Shown piece after piece: positions 9,640 to 18,691 of a stretch of 64,000 nucleotides of DNA (the stretch's first letter is position 1; every line of letters starts with the position of its first letter). The stretch is from Gemmatimonadota bacterium (GTDB taxonomy: Bacteria > Gemmatimonadota > Gemmatimonadetes > Gemmatimonadales > Gemmatimonadaceae), in the NCBI GenBank assembly GCA_040388625.1, contig JAZKBK010000006.1, positions 108,692 to 172,691 on the forward strand, read 5' to 3'. The notes below the pieces were generated by a model. The model saw only the letters and a program-made list of their open reading frames with translations. It was not told the origin of the DNA and did no database searches. The translations under genes and the position numbers were made by a program.

Positions 9640-9903
9640 TCAGTGCGTGGTGATCGGAGAAGCGTCGCCGCCCCCCGAGCTTCCGTCGCCCAGGACGAGC
9701 CGGAGGTCGGTCAAGGCGACCCGCCCGTCGAAATGGGTGAGCACGCGCTCGATCACATGCTCGAGCTCCGTCGCGTCGAGTAGCCCCGACCGGCTGAGGC
9801 CGACCAGGTAGCCCCACGCTTCCGCCGTGAAGCGGCTGCGCTCGTGGGGTCCCAGGACGCGCATGGGGCGCGGTACGCTATAGCCGTCTATTCCTTCAGT
9901 CAT
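9640..9903 (-). CDS. DUF494 (Smg-like) small protein
   Basis: An 87-residue protein whose centre, RFTAEAWGYLVGLSRSGLLDATELEHVIERVL, resembles the C-terminal part of the DUF494/Smg family. In proteobacteria smg lies next to dprA and topA, so the position just upstream of topA supports the call. It overlaps the 3' end of aroK by 8 bases and precedes topA by about 60. It is shorter than E. coli Smg (about 157 residues), as only the conserved C-terminal region is present. The molecular function of the family is not established. Confidence 0.65.
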   Translation of the reverse strand: MTEGIDGYSVPRPMRVLGPHERSRFTAEAWGYLVGLSRSGLLDATELEHVIERVLTHFDGRVALTDLRLVLGDGSSGGGDASPITTH

Positions 9904-10456
9904 TCCCGTTTTCTAAGTCTCGCTCGGCGGAAAGCACCAGCTCCACCACCGTGGCGATCACATTGGATCTTGCGGTATTGCCTGTCTCCACCGTCATCTC
10001 CGAACATCCCTCGTATGCCGCCTTGCGCGCATCGTAGATCGTGCGCATGGCTTCGTACGGGTCGCCGGATTTGAACAGTAACGGCCTTCGCCGGATTCCC
10101 CGTCCCATACGACGAACAGCGGTCTCCGGTGCCACTCTAAGGTATATGATACGTCCCGCGCCGAGCAAATGTGCTGTGGCTTCGCTGTTGAGTACCCAGC
10201 CACCGCCCGGCGCGATCACCGATGGCGCCATGCGGGCAACCGCCGCGCTGGTCTCGGCTTCCGCCTTCCGAAAGACAGCCTCGCCGTCCTCCTCGAAGAT
10301 CTTGCTTACTGTCTTACCGAACGATCGTTCGATGTGGGTGTCGAGATCGATGAAGCCGCGCTTCAGCCGAGCTGCTACTCCTCGACCGACGGTGCTCTTG
10401 CCAACGCCGGGCAACCCGACGAGCACTACGTGCTTCACGTTCGCGTCAGCAGTCAC
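9896..10456 (-). CDS. aroK: Shikimate kinase
   Basis: 186 residues, the usual length for shikimate kinase, which phosphorylates shikimate at O3 in the chorismate pathway. The P-loop GLPGVGKS is at residues 14-21, followed by FIDLDTHIERSFGKTVSKIF (shikimate-binding Asp), a FRKAEAET stretch, and the APGGGWV motif that contacts shikimate. The lid region RRPLL is present. The start overlaps the aroC stop by 4 bases (ATGA), so aroC and aroK, consecutive in the regulon though not in the pathway, are translationally coupled. Confidence 0.94.
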   Translation of the reverse strand: MTADANVKHVVLVGLPGVGKSTVGRGVAARLKRGFIDLDTHIERSFGKTVSKIFEEDGEAVFRKAEAETSAAVARMAPSVIAPGGGWVLNSEATAHLLGAGRIIYLRVAPETAVRRMGRGIRRRPLLFKSGDPYEAMRTIYDARKAAYEGCSEMTVETGNTARSNVIATVVELVLSAERDLENGND

Positions 10457-11676
10457 CCAGCGTCATGCCCTGTCACGTGGCCACCGTCGCGCTCAGCCAG
10501 ATACAGTAGATACCCCTCACGGTTCCGTCGGACCTCATTGAGGGAGTCGCCACCGAACTTTTCGAGCGCCGAGTCTGCCAGGATGAAGGCGGCCATCGCT
10601 TCCGCGATGACTCCCATGGCCGGGACCGCTGTGACGTCGCTCCGCTCGACTGTGGATGCGGCGCTCTCGCGCGTAGTCATCTCGACCGAGCCAAGCGGCC
10701 GCATGAGCGTACTTATTGGTTTCATGGCCACGCGGAGCACGAGCGGCTCACCGGTAGTCATACCCCCTTCCAGGCCACCGGCGTTATTGCTGCGCCGGCT
10801 CAGCCTGCCGCGGGTGATCGCATCTTCAGAGGGATCGATCTCATCGTGAACGCGGGATCCGTGCAGCCGCGCCGCCTGAAATCCCATGCCGATCTCGACC
10901 CCCTTTACGGCCGGAATGGACATGAGGGCAGCGGCGAGCCGCCCGTCGAGCTTGCGATCCCATGAAACGTGCGATCCAAGACCGACCGGGAGGCCGGTCA
11001 CTACCACCTCACAGATTCCACCCAGAGTGTCGCCGGATCGCTTGGCCTCGTCGATGAGCGCTACCATCCGTGATTCTGCATCACTGTCGAGCGTACGAAG
11101 TGGTGAGCTGTCGGCCGCCGTGTTGAGGTCGGCGGGCAGGTGTTCCGGCCGGCGCGCCACGACATCCCCCAGTTCGACCAGGTGGCTTCCGATTGTCACG
11201 TCCAGTTGTTTCAAGAACGTGCGGCAGACGGCGCCCGCTGCAACGCGCGCTGTGGTCTCGCGAGCAGAGGCGCGCTCGAGTATGTCTCGCGCGTCCGCGC
11301 GGTCGTATTTGAGCATTCCCGCGAGATCCGCGTGCCCAGGGCGCGGGCGCGTGACAGCCCGCTTCCGGAGACGGGAATCCGCCGACTCGTCCGGGAGTGG
11401 CGCCGGACTCATGATCTCCTGCCAGTTGCGCCAATCGTGGTTGCGGATGAGCATCGCGATCGGCGATCCGAGCGTCTCGCCAGCTCGCACGCCGCTCAGG
11501 ATCTCCGCACGGTCCGTTTCGATCTGCATTCTACGTCCGCGTCCATAACCCGCCTGCCGGCGTGCGAGCTGCGCGTCGACATCTTCGACGAGTAACGGGA
11601 TGCCAGCAGGCATTCCTTCGAGAATCGATACGAGCGCAGCGCCGTGCGACTCGCCAGCGGTAGTAAAACGAAGCAT
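10453..11676 (-). CDS. aroC: Chorismate synthase
   Basis: The 407-residue protein starts MLRFTTAGESHGAALVSILE, the conserved N-terminal signature of chorismate synthase. It continues with RRQAGYGRGRRM and conserved arginine-rich FMN/EPSP-binding segments. The enzyme converts EPSP to chorismate with reduced FMN, in the last step of the shikimate pathway. An in-frame extension upstream would translate a degenerate tandem repeat and has no family counterpart, so the start at 11676 is chosen, though no clear ribosome-binding site is visible. It heads the aroC-aroK-DUF494-topA-trmFO-xerC-DUF983 run; its own promoter must lie in the repeat-bearing gap upstream. Confidence 0.95.
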   Translation of the reverse strand: MLRFTTAGESHGAALVSILEGMPAGIPLLVEDVDAQLARRQAGYGRGRRMQIETDRAEILSGVRAGETLGSPIAMLIRNHDWRNWQEIMSPAPLPDESADSRLRKRAVTRPRPGHADLAGMLKYDRADARDILERASARETTARVAAGAVCRTFLKQLDVTIGSHLVELGDVVARRPEHLPADLNTAADSSPLRTLDSDAESRMVALIDEAKRSGDTLGGICEVVVTGLPVGLGSHVSWDRKLDGRLAAALMSIPAVKGVEIGMGFQAARLHGSRVHDEIDPSEDAITRGRLSRRSNNAGGLEGGMTTGEPLVLRVAMKPISTLMRPLGSVEMTTRESAASTVERSDVTAVPAMGVIAEAMAAFILADSALEKFGGDSLNEVRRNREGYLLYLAERDGGHVTGHDAG

Positions 11677-11868
11677 TTGGGACAATAATAAACCCGGGCG
11701 GGGGCGGTCCGGCAAACGATTTCCATCCGGTGGCGACAGAATACCGCGGTATCTCGGTCGAATGTGCCGGAGTGCCCGTGTCTCGGGCGTTGGCCGAGGC
11801 TCGGGTTTTGTCGCCAGGCGTAACAGTGGACGAAGTGGCTCGCGGGAATTGGCGACAGTGAGGTCAGT
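11677..11868. other. Gap upstream of aroC, no gene seen
   Basis: This part of the 595-base gap between aroC and the pil-operon lipoprotein contains no convincing coding sequence. It should hold the aroC promoter, but I cannot pick a clear -35/-10 pair by eye. Confidence 0.4.
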
Positions 11869-12051
11869 GGTAGGATTGGAATCAGCGGTGGCACTGGAGT
11901 CCGTGGTGGCACTGGGATCACTGGTGGGGCTGGAATCAGTTTGTTGCACTGGAATCAGCTTGTGGCGCTGGGAGCAGTTTGCGGCACTGGGATCCGTGGT
12001 GGCACTGGGATCAGTTTGTGGCACTGGACTCACTAGTGGCACTGGCATGAG
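11869..12051. repeat. Degenerate tandem repeat, ten units of 18-19 bp
   Basis: Ten consecutive units resembling GGTGGCACTGGGATCAGT are visible: first at 11869-11886, then 11887, 11905, 11923, 11941, 11960, 11979, 11998, 12016 and 12035. Units alternate between 18 and 19 bases, so no single reading frame is kept, which argues against a coding repeat. It lies in the gap between the terminator of the pil operon and aroC, both on the minus strand, and may sit in the aroC leader or promoter region. Confidence 0.85.
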
Positions 12052-12210
12052 TTGAACCTCTGGGTTCAACCACCCCCACGTGCACCAGAGCTGGCACGTG
12101 CGACCAATCCACATGCAACCACGTCCGGCGTCGCATCAGCCGCAACCACGCTCTGCGTCGCATAGGCGCTGGCTGCACTCACCGTCCTCTCTACCGCACT
12201 TCAGCGAAAC

Positions 12211-12241
12211 AACAAAGCCCGGCTCATCGCCGGGCTTTGTT
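12211..12241 (-). terminator. Intrinsic terminator of the pil operon
   Basis: A perfect 13-bp inverted repeat (12211-12223 with 12229-12241, arm AACAAAGCCCGGC) has a 5-base loop. Read on the minus strand, the stem is GC-rich at its core and ends in a T-rich run. It lies about 30 bases beyond the stop of the lipoprotein gene, at the end of the pil gene run. Confidence 0.85.
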
Positions 12242-12271
12242 GCTATCGATATGTTTCCTGCGCCACCGATC

Positions 12272-14818
12272 TTACGGGGGACAGCTGGCTCCGCCGAACA
12301 GCGTCGGATCCACGTTCACGATCACGACTCCCTTCGCGGTCGCGCCAACAAGAATCAGCTGTCCGCTGGGCTGACGAACCGCTGATTTGATCGGTCCGAT
12401 GATCGGATTCTTGATCGGGATCACTGCGATACGCTTGAAGTGATTGTTCTCGTACACCTCGATGGACGGTTCCGTCGAGGCCGCGAATGAATAGCACGAC
12501 TTGAGTGGTGACGATGCCGTGATGCCGTTTCCGCTGTTGCGCGGATCGAAATCAAAGCCTGGATTGCCGGATGTCGCGGTCTGGAATGTCCCCTGGTGTC
12601 TAAGATCCTGATTGAAGAGATAGATCGAGTCCGCGCGAACTGCGGCGAGCGCGCCGTCGAAGTTGATGGCGACACCACCTACCCGAGCGAAGGTATTCGC
12701 CGTGAGATCGGCCACGCGCTCAGGAGGAGAAACTCCCAGGTCGACGACCGGTATCGGGATTTTGGTGACGGTGCCATTCGACAACGTGATCGTGGAATCC
12801 AGTCCGAAGGCTGCGTTGAATCCGATGACTCTGCTGCCCTGCACGGCGCCGCCCTCTCCGAGGATGGCGCGAGCGAAGTTCCCGGAGCTGCGCGCGAACG
12901 TCGTGTCGCGAAATCCAATCAGGGGCAGCTGGACAACGATCGAGTAGAACGTGGTATCCAGCTTCGTGATGGTATCGCCGGCAAATTTTGGCACGTGAGG
13001 TGTCGTCCCCAACGGCTGCTGGAAGGGTACGAGAACTGAATCAGAGCCGGCCGCACAGTTCTGGCCGTTTCTGTCGCAATTGACGCCGAACCGGTCGATC
13101 TCGAGGGAGTCCGCCGTTCCGGCGGTCTGACCCATCGCCTGCTCGAAGAAGAAATGCGAGCTCTTCGTGGTCAGGTTCTCGTAGCGCACCGTTCCCTCGT
13201 TGGCGAACGGTGCCGTCTGACCGGGTGTTGGCGTGGTCGAGTAAACGAGAATCACCTGGTCGCAGGTCGTCCCCGAAGGGAACGCTGACGCGGTGCGGCA
13301 TGTGGGCGCCAGGTACTGCGGCCTGTCGCTGAAGTCGTACGGCGTCTTCTGCGAAATGTTCACGGGCGGGTTCGTGCCTGTGGCTGCTACGGTCTTCACC
13401 GTGAGCGCCCGAATGTGAGGCAGCGGATATCGATACACTTCCCGCCCTTCACTCGAGAACGGAATCGAGTGATCGACGAGGCTTACATATCCGATCGACG
13501 TACCACCGGAATTTGCGACGAGAAGCGTGTCGCCATAATCACCAGTGGACGGGTTGCGCGGCCATGGGGCGATGCCCCACGGACGCGATCCAACCGCGAT
13601 CGGCGACTTGAAGCTGGAATCGGCGAGGTTGAAGACTTCCAGCTCGTTGCGATCGATGTTCGTGAGGTAGAGCTTGTCGTAACGTGGGTGATAGATCGCG
13701 TCCGCAATCGTGCCGCCGCTCGGTACCTGACGTGTCACGCCGGCCACGACGACAAGCGTATCTACGCGATCGACTCCACTGGCGAGCTTCGCGTAACCCT
13801 TCACGCCGCTGGCTGTTGTCGCGAATGCCTTGACGTACACGGTCGTCGGGAACGGTGGTACGATGCTGCTTGGAATCTTCAGATTGAACTTGCGCGGGAG
13901 CGACGTCAGGTGTCCGTCGGAAGTCGAATCTCCCTGCACCACGATGGGCCCGCCGATCGTCGCGCTGATCTCGAAGCCGATATCGGTTATGCCCGAACCG
14001 GTGGTGTCGGTCGCGGTCACGGAAAGTGTGTCGTTCACTTCCACACGCTTGTCGGATCCGAAGTTGACGAGTGCTGCCGCTTTCACTCCGGTCGCCGTCT
14101 TCACCTGCAAAGTGATGGGCGTACCAAGCCCACGGTTGCCGAGTGAGTCGCGGATGAATGGTGTCAGCGTCACCGCGCCAACGGCAGTCGACGGAGGAAC
14201 CGGCATCGTCAGCTGCGTGGCTGTCGAGTCGCCGAGCGGACTCGAGAACGCGATGGAATCCGACGATGTAAAGGCGCCCGAAGTCTGGTAGCCAAGCCAC
14301 TGAACCTTCACCTTGCTGGTCCCGGTGATTCCAATGACTGTCGACTTGCCCACGATAGCGGTGGAACCGGTTACCGGTGCCGTAATCACAACATTGGCCG
14401 GCGCGAGATTTCCTGTGCCCAGCTTGAGGGTGTCGGGCTTGGAGGCGTTTCCGGCTCCGTCATATGCGATTCCCACCAGGGTGACCGGCGTTCCGGCGGG
14501 AACGCTCCGCGGCACGGATAGCGAGAAGGCGAGGCTTGTGCTTGTCACAGCTGAGTGAAAGGCGGTATCGAATGCCGCTGTCACACCGCCCGTTGCGTCT
14601 ATATGTACGCGTGCGATTCCAAGATTGTCGCCAACACTTGCCGAGAAGGATAGTACAGAATCCACACTGCTCGTCGCCTTCGCTAGAGCGATGGTCGGCA
14701 CGGTGTGATCGCTCGTTCCGTCCAGCGTCTGGTCGCTGCACGCGAGCGCGCCAAGGGCGAGGGCGCCGAGGGCGAGCACCGTGAATACCTCGACGGATTG
14801 CCTAATGTGCTTTGTCAT
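12272..14818 (-). CDS. Large lipoprotein with Ig-like and YncE-like beta-propeller regions, last gene of the pil operon
   Basis: 848 residues from the ATG at 14818. The lipobox is in the N-terminal ALGALALGALACSD, so it is an exported lipoprotein. Residues about 35-340 look like serial bacterial Ig-like or cadherin-like domains (phrases such as TPVTLVGIAYDGAGNASKPD). From about 360 there are propeller-like repeats, for example YHPRYDKLYLTNIDRNELEV and WGIAPWPRNP, resembling YncE/SMP-30-type surface proteins. It starts 1 base after the pilQ stop and is followed by the strong terminator, so it is transcribed with pilMNOPQ. It may be an outer-membrane partner of the secretin or an adhesin, but this is inference from position only. 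Confidence 0.8.
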   Translation of the reverse strand: MTKHIRQSVEVFTVLALGALALGALACSDQTLDGTSDHTVPTIALAKATSSVDSVLSFSASVGDNLGIARVHIDATGGVTAAFDTAFHSAVTSTSLAFSLSVPRSVPAGTPVTLVGIAYDGAGNASKPDTLKLGTGNLAPANVVITAPVTGSTAIVGKSTVIGITGTSKVKVQWLGYQTSGAFTSSDSIAFSSPLGDSTATQLTMPVPPSTAVGAVTLTPFIRDSLGNRGLGTPITLQVKTATGVKAAALVNFGSDKRVEVNDTLSVTATDTTGSGITDIGFEISATIGGPIVVQGDSTSDGHLTSLPRKFNLKIPSSIVPPFPTTVYVKAFATTASGVKGYAKLASGVDRVDTLVVVAGVTRQVPSGGTIADAIYHPRYDKLYLTNIDRNELEVFNLADSSFKSPIAVGSRPWGIAPWPRNPSTGDYGDTLLVANSGGTSIGYVSLVDHSIPFSSEGREVYRYPLPHIRALTVKTVAATGTNPPVNISQKTPYDFSDRPQYLAPTCRTASAFPSGTTCDQVILVYSTTPTPGQTAPFANEGTVRYENLTTKSSHFFFEQAMGQTAGTADSLEIDRFGVNCDRNGQNCAAGSDSVLVPFQQPLGTTPHVPKFAGDTITKLDTTFYSIVVQLPLIGFRDTTFARSSGNFARAILGEGGAVQGSRVIGFNAAFGLDSTITLSNGTVTKIPIPVVDLGVSPPERVADLTANTFARVGGVAINFDGALAAVRADSIYLFNQDLRHQGTFQTATSGNPGFDFDPRNSGNGITASSPLKSCYSFAASTEPSIEVYENNHFKRIAVIPIKNPIIGPIKSAVRQPSGQLILVGATAKGVVIVNVDPTLFGGASCPP

Positions 14819-14819
14819 G

Positions 14820-16805
14820 TTACCGCTCACGAGTCGATCTCACGCGCTCACCGTCGTCGATGACGTGCGGCGTGATGAGAATGAGAAGGTCGCGCTTCTC
14901 TTCGGACTTCTGCGTAACGCCGAACAGCTTGCCAACCAGCGGAAGGTCGACGAGGACCGGAATGCCACTCTTGCTCTGCGTCACCTGCGTGACGGTGAGA
15001 CCACCGATCACGGCCGTTTCGCCGTCGTTCACGAGGAGCCGGTTATCCGCGCTCTGCTTGTTGAACACGTAGCCGATGTCGGATCCTGCGAGCTGCGCAT
15101 CCGAGTTCTCGGCGTGAACGTCCAACAGCACCTGATGGTTGTTCGTGATGTGAGGTGTGACCTGGAGAATGATACCGACCGAGTGGAAGCTCACTGTCGC
15201 TTTCGGCTGAACCGCTCCGGCCGCGCCCGACTGTTGCGTGCTCAGGTCGAGCACGCGTACCGGGATATCCTGACCCACCTGAATGTTTGCCTGCCTGTTA
15301 TCCACCGTCACGATGCTCGGCTCCGCCTGCAGATCAGCGAGGCGTACTTCCTGAAGAGCGTCCAGGAAGCTCGTGAGCGAGAAGTGACCGAGCGCAGCGG
15401 AGTAGACGAGCTGCAAGGCCGGCGATGCTATGCGATTGTTCGCGTCCGCAATGCCGGACAGTGTGTTGCCGCCCAACGCGATCCTGTTCCCCGTAACGGG
15501 TGTGCCGCCGCCAAGTCCAATCGGTACGCCGTCGGCGTTCGTGATCGGTTTGAGCGTGGTCGGATCGATGCGCGGCGCGAGCGTGCTGAAGAACTGGTTC
15601 TGAGTGCCGAGGTCGTACGAGAGACCGAGATCCTCGATGTTCGTGCGATCGACGAACACAATCTTCGCCTTGATCGAGACCTGCGGCGTGCGGACGTCCA
15701 GTGCCTCGACGTAATTGATGATGCCGGCGATGCGCGAAGGCGTCTCAGTCACTATCAGCGTGTTGGTCCCGGGGTTCGACGCAACCGCGCCACGCGTGAT
15801 GCAGGTCTGGTTGCCGAAGCTGGTCGCGCTTCCGGCCGAGCCGGCTGCACTGGCCGGCCCGCCGGCGACGCAGTCCTTTGCGAGCAGCTTGGTAACGACA
15901 GGCACGAGCGAATCGGCCTTTGCGTAGTTGACGGGAATGAGCTGAGTAACCAACGGCTCGAATGCCTGACGGGCCTGTACGTTGGCGTAGCTGTCGACGG
16001 TGATGATTCCGGACGCAGGATCTTCCGAAGCCGCAAGGCCCTGTCCCTGCAGGATCGCGCGAAGTGCGACGTCCCACGGTTGGTTCCGGATCTCGGCTGT
16101 AACCGTTCCGGTAACGTCGCGGCCCGTAACGATCGTGCGCCCGGCAAACGTGGCAAAGGCGGCGATGACGTCGCGAATGTCGGCGTCCTGGTATGTGACG
16201 GTAATGCGGGGCTGCGTCGACTGCTGCACGCTCGGCAGATACGACGGCTGACTCACGACCGTCATCGTGGAGCGCGGCGGTGCGATCGACGGCGAAGCGT
16301 CATCGTTGGAGCGAGCATTTTCGTGCGCCACGTCGGCCGCGCGGCCGTCGAGGCCGGTCCATGAGGCGAAACCACCCGAGCCGCCGCTGATCGAGACGCG
16401 CACCTCGTTGTTGCCGCGCTGTACCTCGTACGGATGAGAGCCGTCCAGTTGCAGCACGACCCGAACGACCGTCGCCGAGAACTGTGACACGCGGACGTCT
16501 GTGATTCCGCCGCGTGCGACTTTATCGTATGCAGACGGTGTCTCGGACAGTGAGGCGCCCTTGATATCCACGACGACGCGGTAGGGGGCGTCGAGTGTGA
16601 AATCCTGGATCTCGACCGGACTCTGAACGCCGATCACAACGTCAGCGTGGCCAGTCGCGGGGACGACGCTCACTCCAGTTACGGTCGGTGCAGCCGTCCT
16701 GGGACACACACCAGAACAGGCAGTGTATCCCTGTGACGCGGCAGGAGTGAGAGAATGGCCCGGCGCGATTGCAAACGCGGCGAGGGTGATCAGGGGCAAC
16801 TTCAT
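14820..16805 (-). CDS. pilQ: PilQ, type IV pilus secretin
   Basis: 661 residues with a signal peptide (MKLPLITLAAFAIAPGHSLTP). There is an AMIN domain at about residues 40-150, which binds peptidoglycan in PilQ. Then come secretin N-terminal modules (VTYQDADIRDVIAAFATFAG, matching the STN/N1 type) and the C-terminal secretin barrel (VGQDIPVRVL, SVGIILQVTPHIT, then LLILITPHVID at the end). It forms the outer-membrane channel for the pilus. The gene start overlaps the pilP-like stop by 4 bases. One secretin AMIN domain is clear; whether there are more, as in Myxococcus, is not visible by eye. Confidence 0.93.
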   Translation of the reverse strand: MKLPLITLAAFAIAPGHSLTPAASQGYTACSGVCPRTAAPTVTGVSVVPATGHADVVIGVQSPVEIQDFTLDAPYRVVVDIKGASLSETPSAYDKVARGGITDVRVSQFSATVVRVVLQLDGSHPYEVQRGNNEVRVSISGGSGGFASWTGLDGRAADVAHENARSNDDASPSIAPPRSTMTVVSQPSYLPSVQQSTQPRITVTYQDADIRDVIAAFATFAGRTIVTGRDVTGTVTAEIRNQPWDVALRAILQGQGLAASEDPASGIITVDSYANVQARQAFEPLVTQLIPVNYAKADSLVPVVTKLLAKDCVAGGPASAAGSAGSATSFGNQTCITRGAVASNPGTNTLIVTETPSRIAGIINYVEALDVRTPQVSIKAKIVFVDRTNIEDLGLSYDLGTQNQFFSTLAPRIDPTTLKPITNADGVPIGLGGGTPVTGNRIALGGNTLSGIADANNRIASPALQLVYSAALGHFSLTSFLDALQEVRLADLQAEPSIVTVDNRQANIQVGQDIPVRVLDLSTQQSGAAGAVQPKATVSFHSVGIILQVTPHITNNHQVLLDVHAENSDAQLAGSDIGYVFNKQSADNRLLVNDGETAVIGGLTVTQVTQSKSGIPVLVDLPLVGKLFGVTQKSEEKRDLLILITPHVIDDGERVRSTRER

Positions 16806-17290
16806 GGTGTCCTCTTTATTGTGGTATCACCGATCGCGAGCGTTTCCTGACGGCTGAATCCGAATTCCTCGAGCGCAAACGTGACGACCTTTGGATCGAT
16901 TCTAACGACGCGCATGCGGCCCAGTGCGGTGCCGACCTTGACGCGGTACTGCTCCTTCGTCCCGAGATCACGAAGCACGGCGACAGAATTCCGCCCAAGC
17001 GGATCGAATGCGATCGTAGTCAGTCGCAGATCGGATAGCGTGGGCCGGATCTCGCTGCTCTTGACCAGCGAGACGAACGGATCGCGCCGGCCATCGGGAT
17101 CGTATCGAAAGACTTCGCGATTGAACGTGACGGTGGCCGTGCTGTCGTGAGTGCCGGCGGAGTCTGCGACCTCGTCGACCTGGGCATGTGCATCACCCTT
17201 CACCAGGAGCAACAAGGCAATTGCCATCACCAACGTCGCTGCAATCGCGAGAGGATGGTTCACAACGCCGTTACGCTTTTGCGTCGTCAT
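16802..17290 (-). CDS. pilP: PilP-like type IV pilus assembly protein
   Basis: 162 residues with an N-terminal hydrophobic helix (PLAIAATLVMAIALLLLV) that looks like a membrane anchor or signal peptide. It has no lipobox cysteine of the kind found in Pseudomonas PilP. The central DPDGRRDPFVSLV motif and following beta-rich domain (LTTIAFDPLGRNSVAVLRDLG) fit PilP, the periplasmic link between PilNO and PilQ. It lies between pilO and pilQ with 4-base overlaps on both sides. Confidence 0.8.
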   Translation of the reverse strand: MTTQKRNGVVNHPLAIAATLVMAIALLLLVKGDAHAQVDEVADSAGTHDSTATVTFNREVFRYDPDGRRDPFVSLVKSSEIRPTLSDLRLTTIAFDPLGRNSVAVLRDLGTKEQYRVKVGTALGRMRVVRIDPKVVTFALEEFGFSRQETLAIGDTTIKRTP

Positions 17291-17901
17291 TTTGTCTCCT
17301 TGCTCAGCACAAGCGGAGTTGTGCGTGCGACGTAGGTCTGGAGTTGAAAGCTTGCGTCGAGCAGTGACTCACCGGCCTTCTGATGCGATTTGTCCTTGTC
17401 GCCCGGGTGGATCTTGAGCTCCAGTCCCAGTGGTGCCATGATGCGGTTGAGCGAGCCAACGTTGGTGAGGAATTCGGCGAGCTCGTGGTAGCCGCCCATC
17501 ACCGACACCTTGTAGCGGTACGTATCGAACTGCTCGCCGGGAATCACAGGAACCGGCTCGACCGACGCGAGGTCGAGTCCCACGCGCCGTGCCGCCGTGG
17601 ACACATTTTCGAGGAGCGAAGGAACTTCGTTCGAGGTCGGGACGAGCTCGCGCATCATGTCCAGATTCTTCTGATATTGCGCGGCTTCTGTCTGCAGCTG
17701 CTGTACGGTGCCGCGAGCTATCGCGACACGCGCCTTGCGATTGTTCGTCTCGACGGAATCGACGTGGGCACTGAGCGCGCCGATCGTTACGGCCTTCGGT
17801 GTGAAGATGAACCACCAGAACGCCACAGCGAGCAGAATCGCGATGATTCCGGATCCGACCAGCGCCTGTTCGCGCTGCGTCATGTTTGCGCCGATTGCCA
17901 T
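17287..17901 (-). CDS. pilO: PilO, inner-membrane alignment subcomplex protein
   Basis: 204 residues: a short cytoplasmic N-terminus, one transmembrane helix (GSGIIAILLAVAFWWFIF), a coiled-coil segment at about 45-90, and a ferredoxin-like periplasmic domain (YRYKVSVMGGYHELAEFLTN). This is the PilO architecture. PilO heterodimerises with PilN and connects PilM with PilP and the secretin. It starts 1 base before the pilN end region, in the order pilM-N-O-P-Q. An alternative start six codons later (MTQREQ) is possible. Confidence 0.9.
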   Translation of the reverse strand: MAIGANMTQREQALVGSGIIAILLAVAFWWFIFTPKAVTIGALSAHVDSVETNNRKARVAIARGTVQQLQTEAAQYQKNLDMMRELVPTSNEVPSLLENVSTAARRVGLDLASVEPVPVIPGEQFDTYRYKVSVMGGYHELAEFLTNVGSLNRIMAPLGLELKIHPGDKDKSHQKAGESLLDASFQLQTYVARTTPLVLSKETK

Positions 17902-17902
17902 G

Positions 17903-18691
17903 CTAGCGCACCGCTATTGAAAGGGGAACTGTCTGCAGCATATGCGCAGGCGGAACTTCGGTCTGTGCTTCGAGCTGGAACTCTGTCACTTCCTTGCCCT
18001 CGGCCGTAACGAGGTCGGAGCGGGTCAGCTGTACATTCTTGATGAACGGAGACGCCTCGAGGCTCTTCATGAATTGCGTGAGAGCCTGGACGTCGACCGT
18101 CTGGCCGACGATGCGGAACGTCATCGCGTTCGCAACTCCGTTGAACAGCGAGTCAGCGCGAGCCTTTCGAGCCGCCGCCGAAGCCTGTTTCATGCCGCCA
18201 GTCTTTTTGGCGCTGTCCACCTTGGCCTTTCCAGCGGCGGACGTGTCACCGATCGTTGCTGCGGTCGTAGTGACGGCACTCGTCTGAGTTATGGAGACCA
18301 GCCAGGTGTACTGCGGCACGGCGAGGTTTACGGCCTCGAGCACGTGCGGCCACGTGTACCGCGTATCATCGATCGACTTGATGATGGCAAGCTGCTGATA
18401 TACCGAGTCACGCGCCGTCTCTGCATGACTGCGCGCAGTGAGCACAGCGGCAAAGCGGGCGGAGTCCGTCGCAGCCGCGGATTCACGTGTGTCCACGGCA
18501 CTCTGCTGCCTCGCCTGCAACAGGTACATGCCTGCGATTCCGCCGAGCCCCAGTACCACGCCAGCGACGGCAAATATGAGGTACTTGTCCTTCAGGTTCG
18601 CGCCAAGACTCGCGATGGCCGCGCCGGGAGCAAAGTCAGCACCACGACGAGTGGTGCGCTTGGCGCCGGGCAGAAGATTGATCTCTATCAT
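17903..18691 (-). CDS. pilN: PilN, inner-membrane alignment subcomplex protein
   Basis: 262 residues beginning MIEINLLPGAKR, the conserved cytoplasmic PilN motif (INLLP) that binds PilM. One transmembrane helix follows (LIFAVAGVVLGLGGIAGMYLL), then a coiled coil and a periplasmic domain. It is longer than many PilN proteins because of an Ala/Lys-rich insertion around residues 150-180 (TSAAGKAKVDSAKKTGGMKQ), which could be a flexible spacer. The start overlaps the pilM stop by 4 bases. Confidence 0.9.
   Translation of the reverse strand: MIEINLLPGAKRTTRRGADFAPGAAIASLGANLKDKYLIFAVAGVVLGLGGIAGMYLLQARQQSAVDTRESAAATDSARFAAVLTARSHAETARDSVYQQLAIIKSIDDTRYTWPHVLEAVNLAVPQYTWLVSITQTSAVTTTAATIGDTSAAGKAKVDSAKKTGGMKQASAAARKARADSLFNGVANAMTFRIVGQTVDVQALTQFMKSLEASPFIKNVQLTRSDLVTAEGKEVTEFQLEAQTEVPPAHMLQTVPLSIAVR

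Noticed and set aside
11677..12114. Extension of aroC by about 146 residues at the N-terminus
   Set aside because: It would translate the tandem repeat, has no match to chorismate synthases, and the conserved MLRFTTAGESHG start is at 11676.
14781..16364. 527-codon plus-strand reading frame opposite pilQ
   Set aside because: No domain signature, strongly biased composition, fully antisense to a well-identified secretin.
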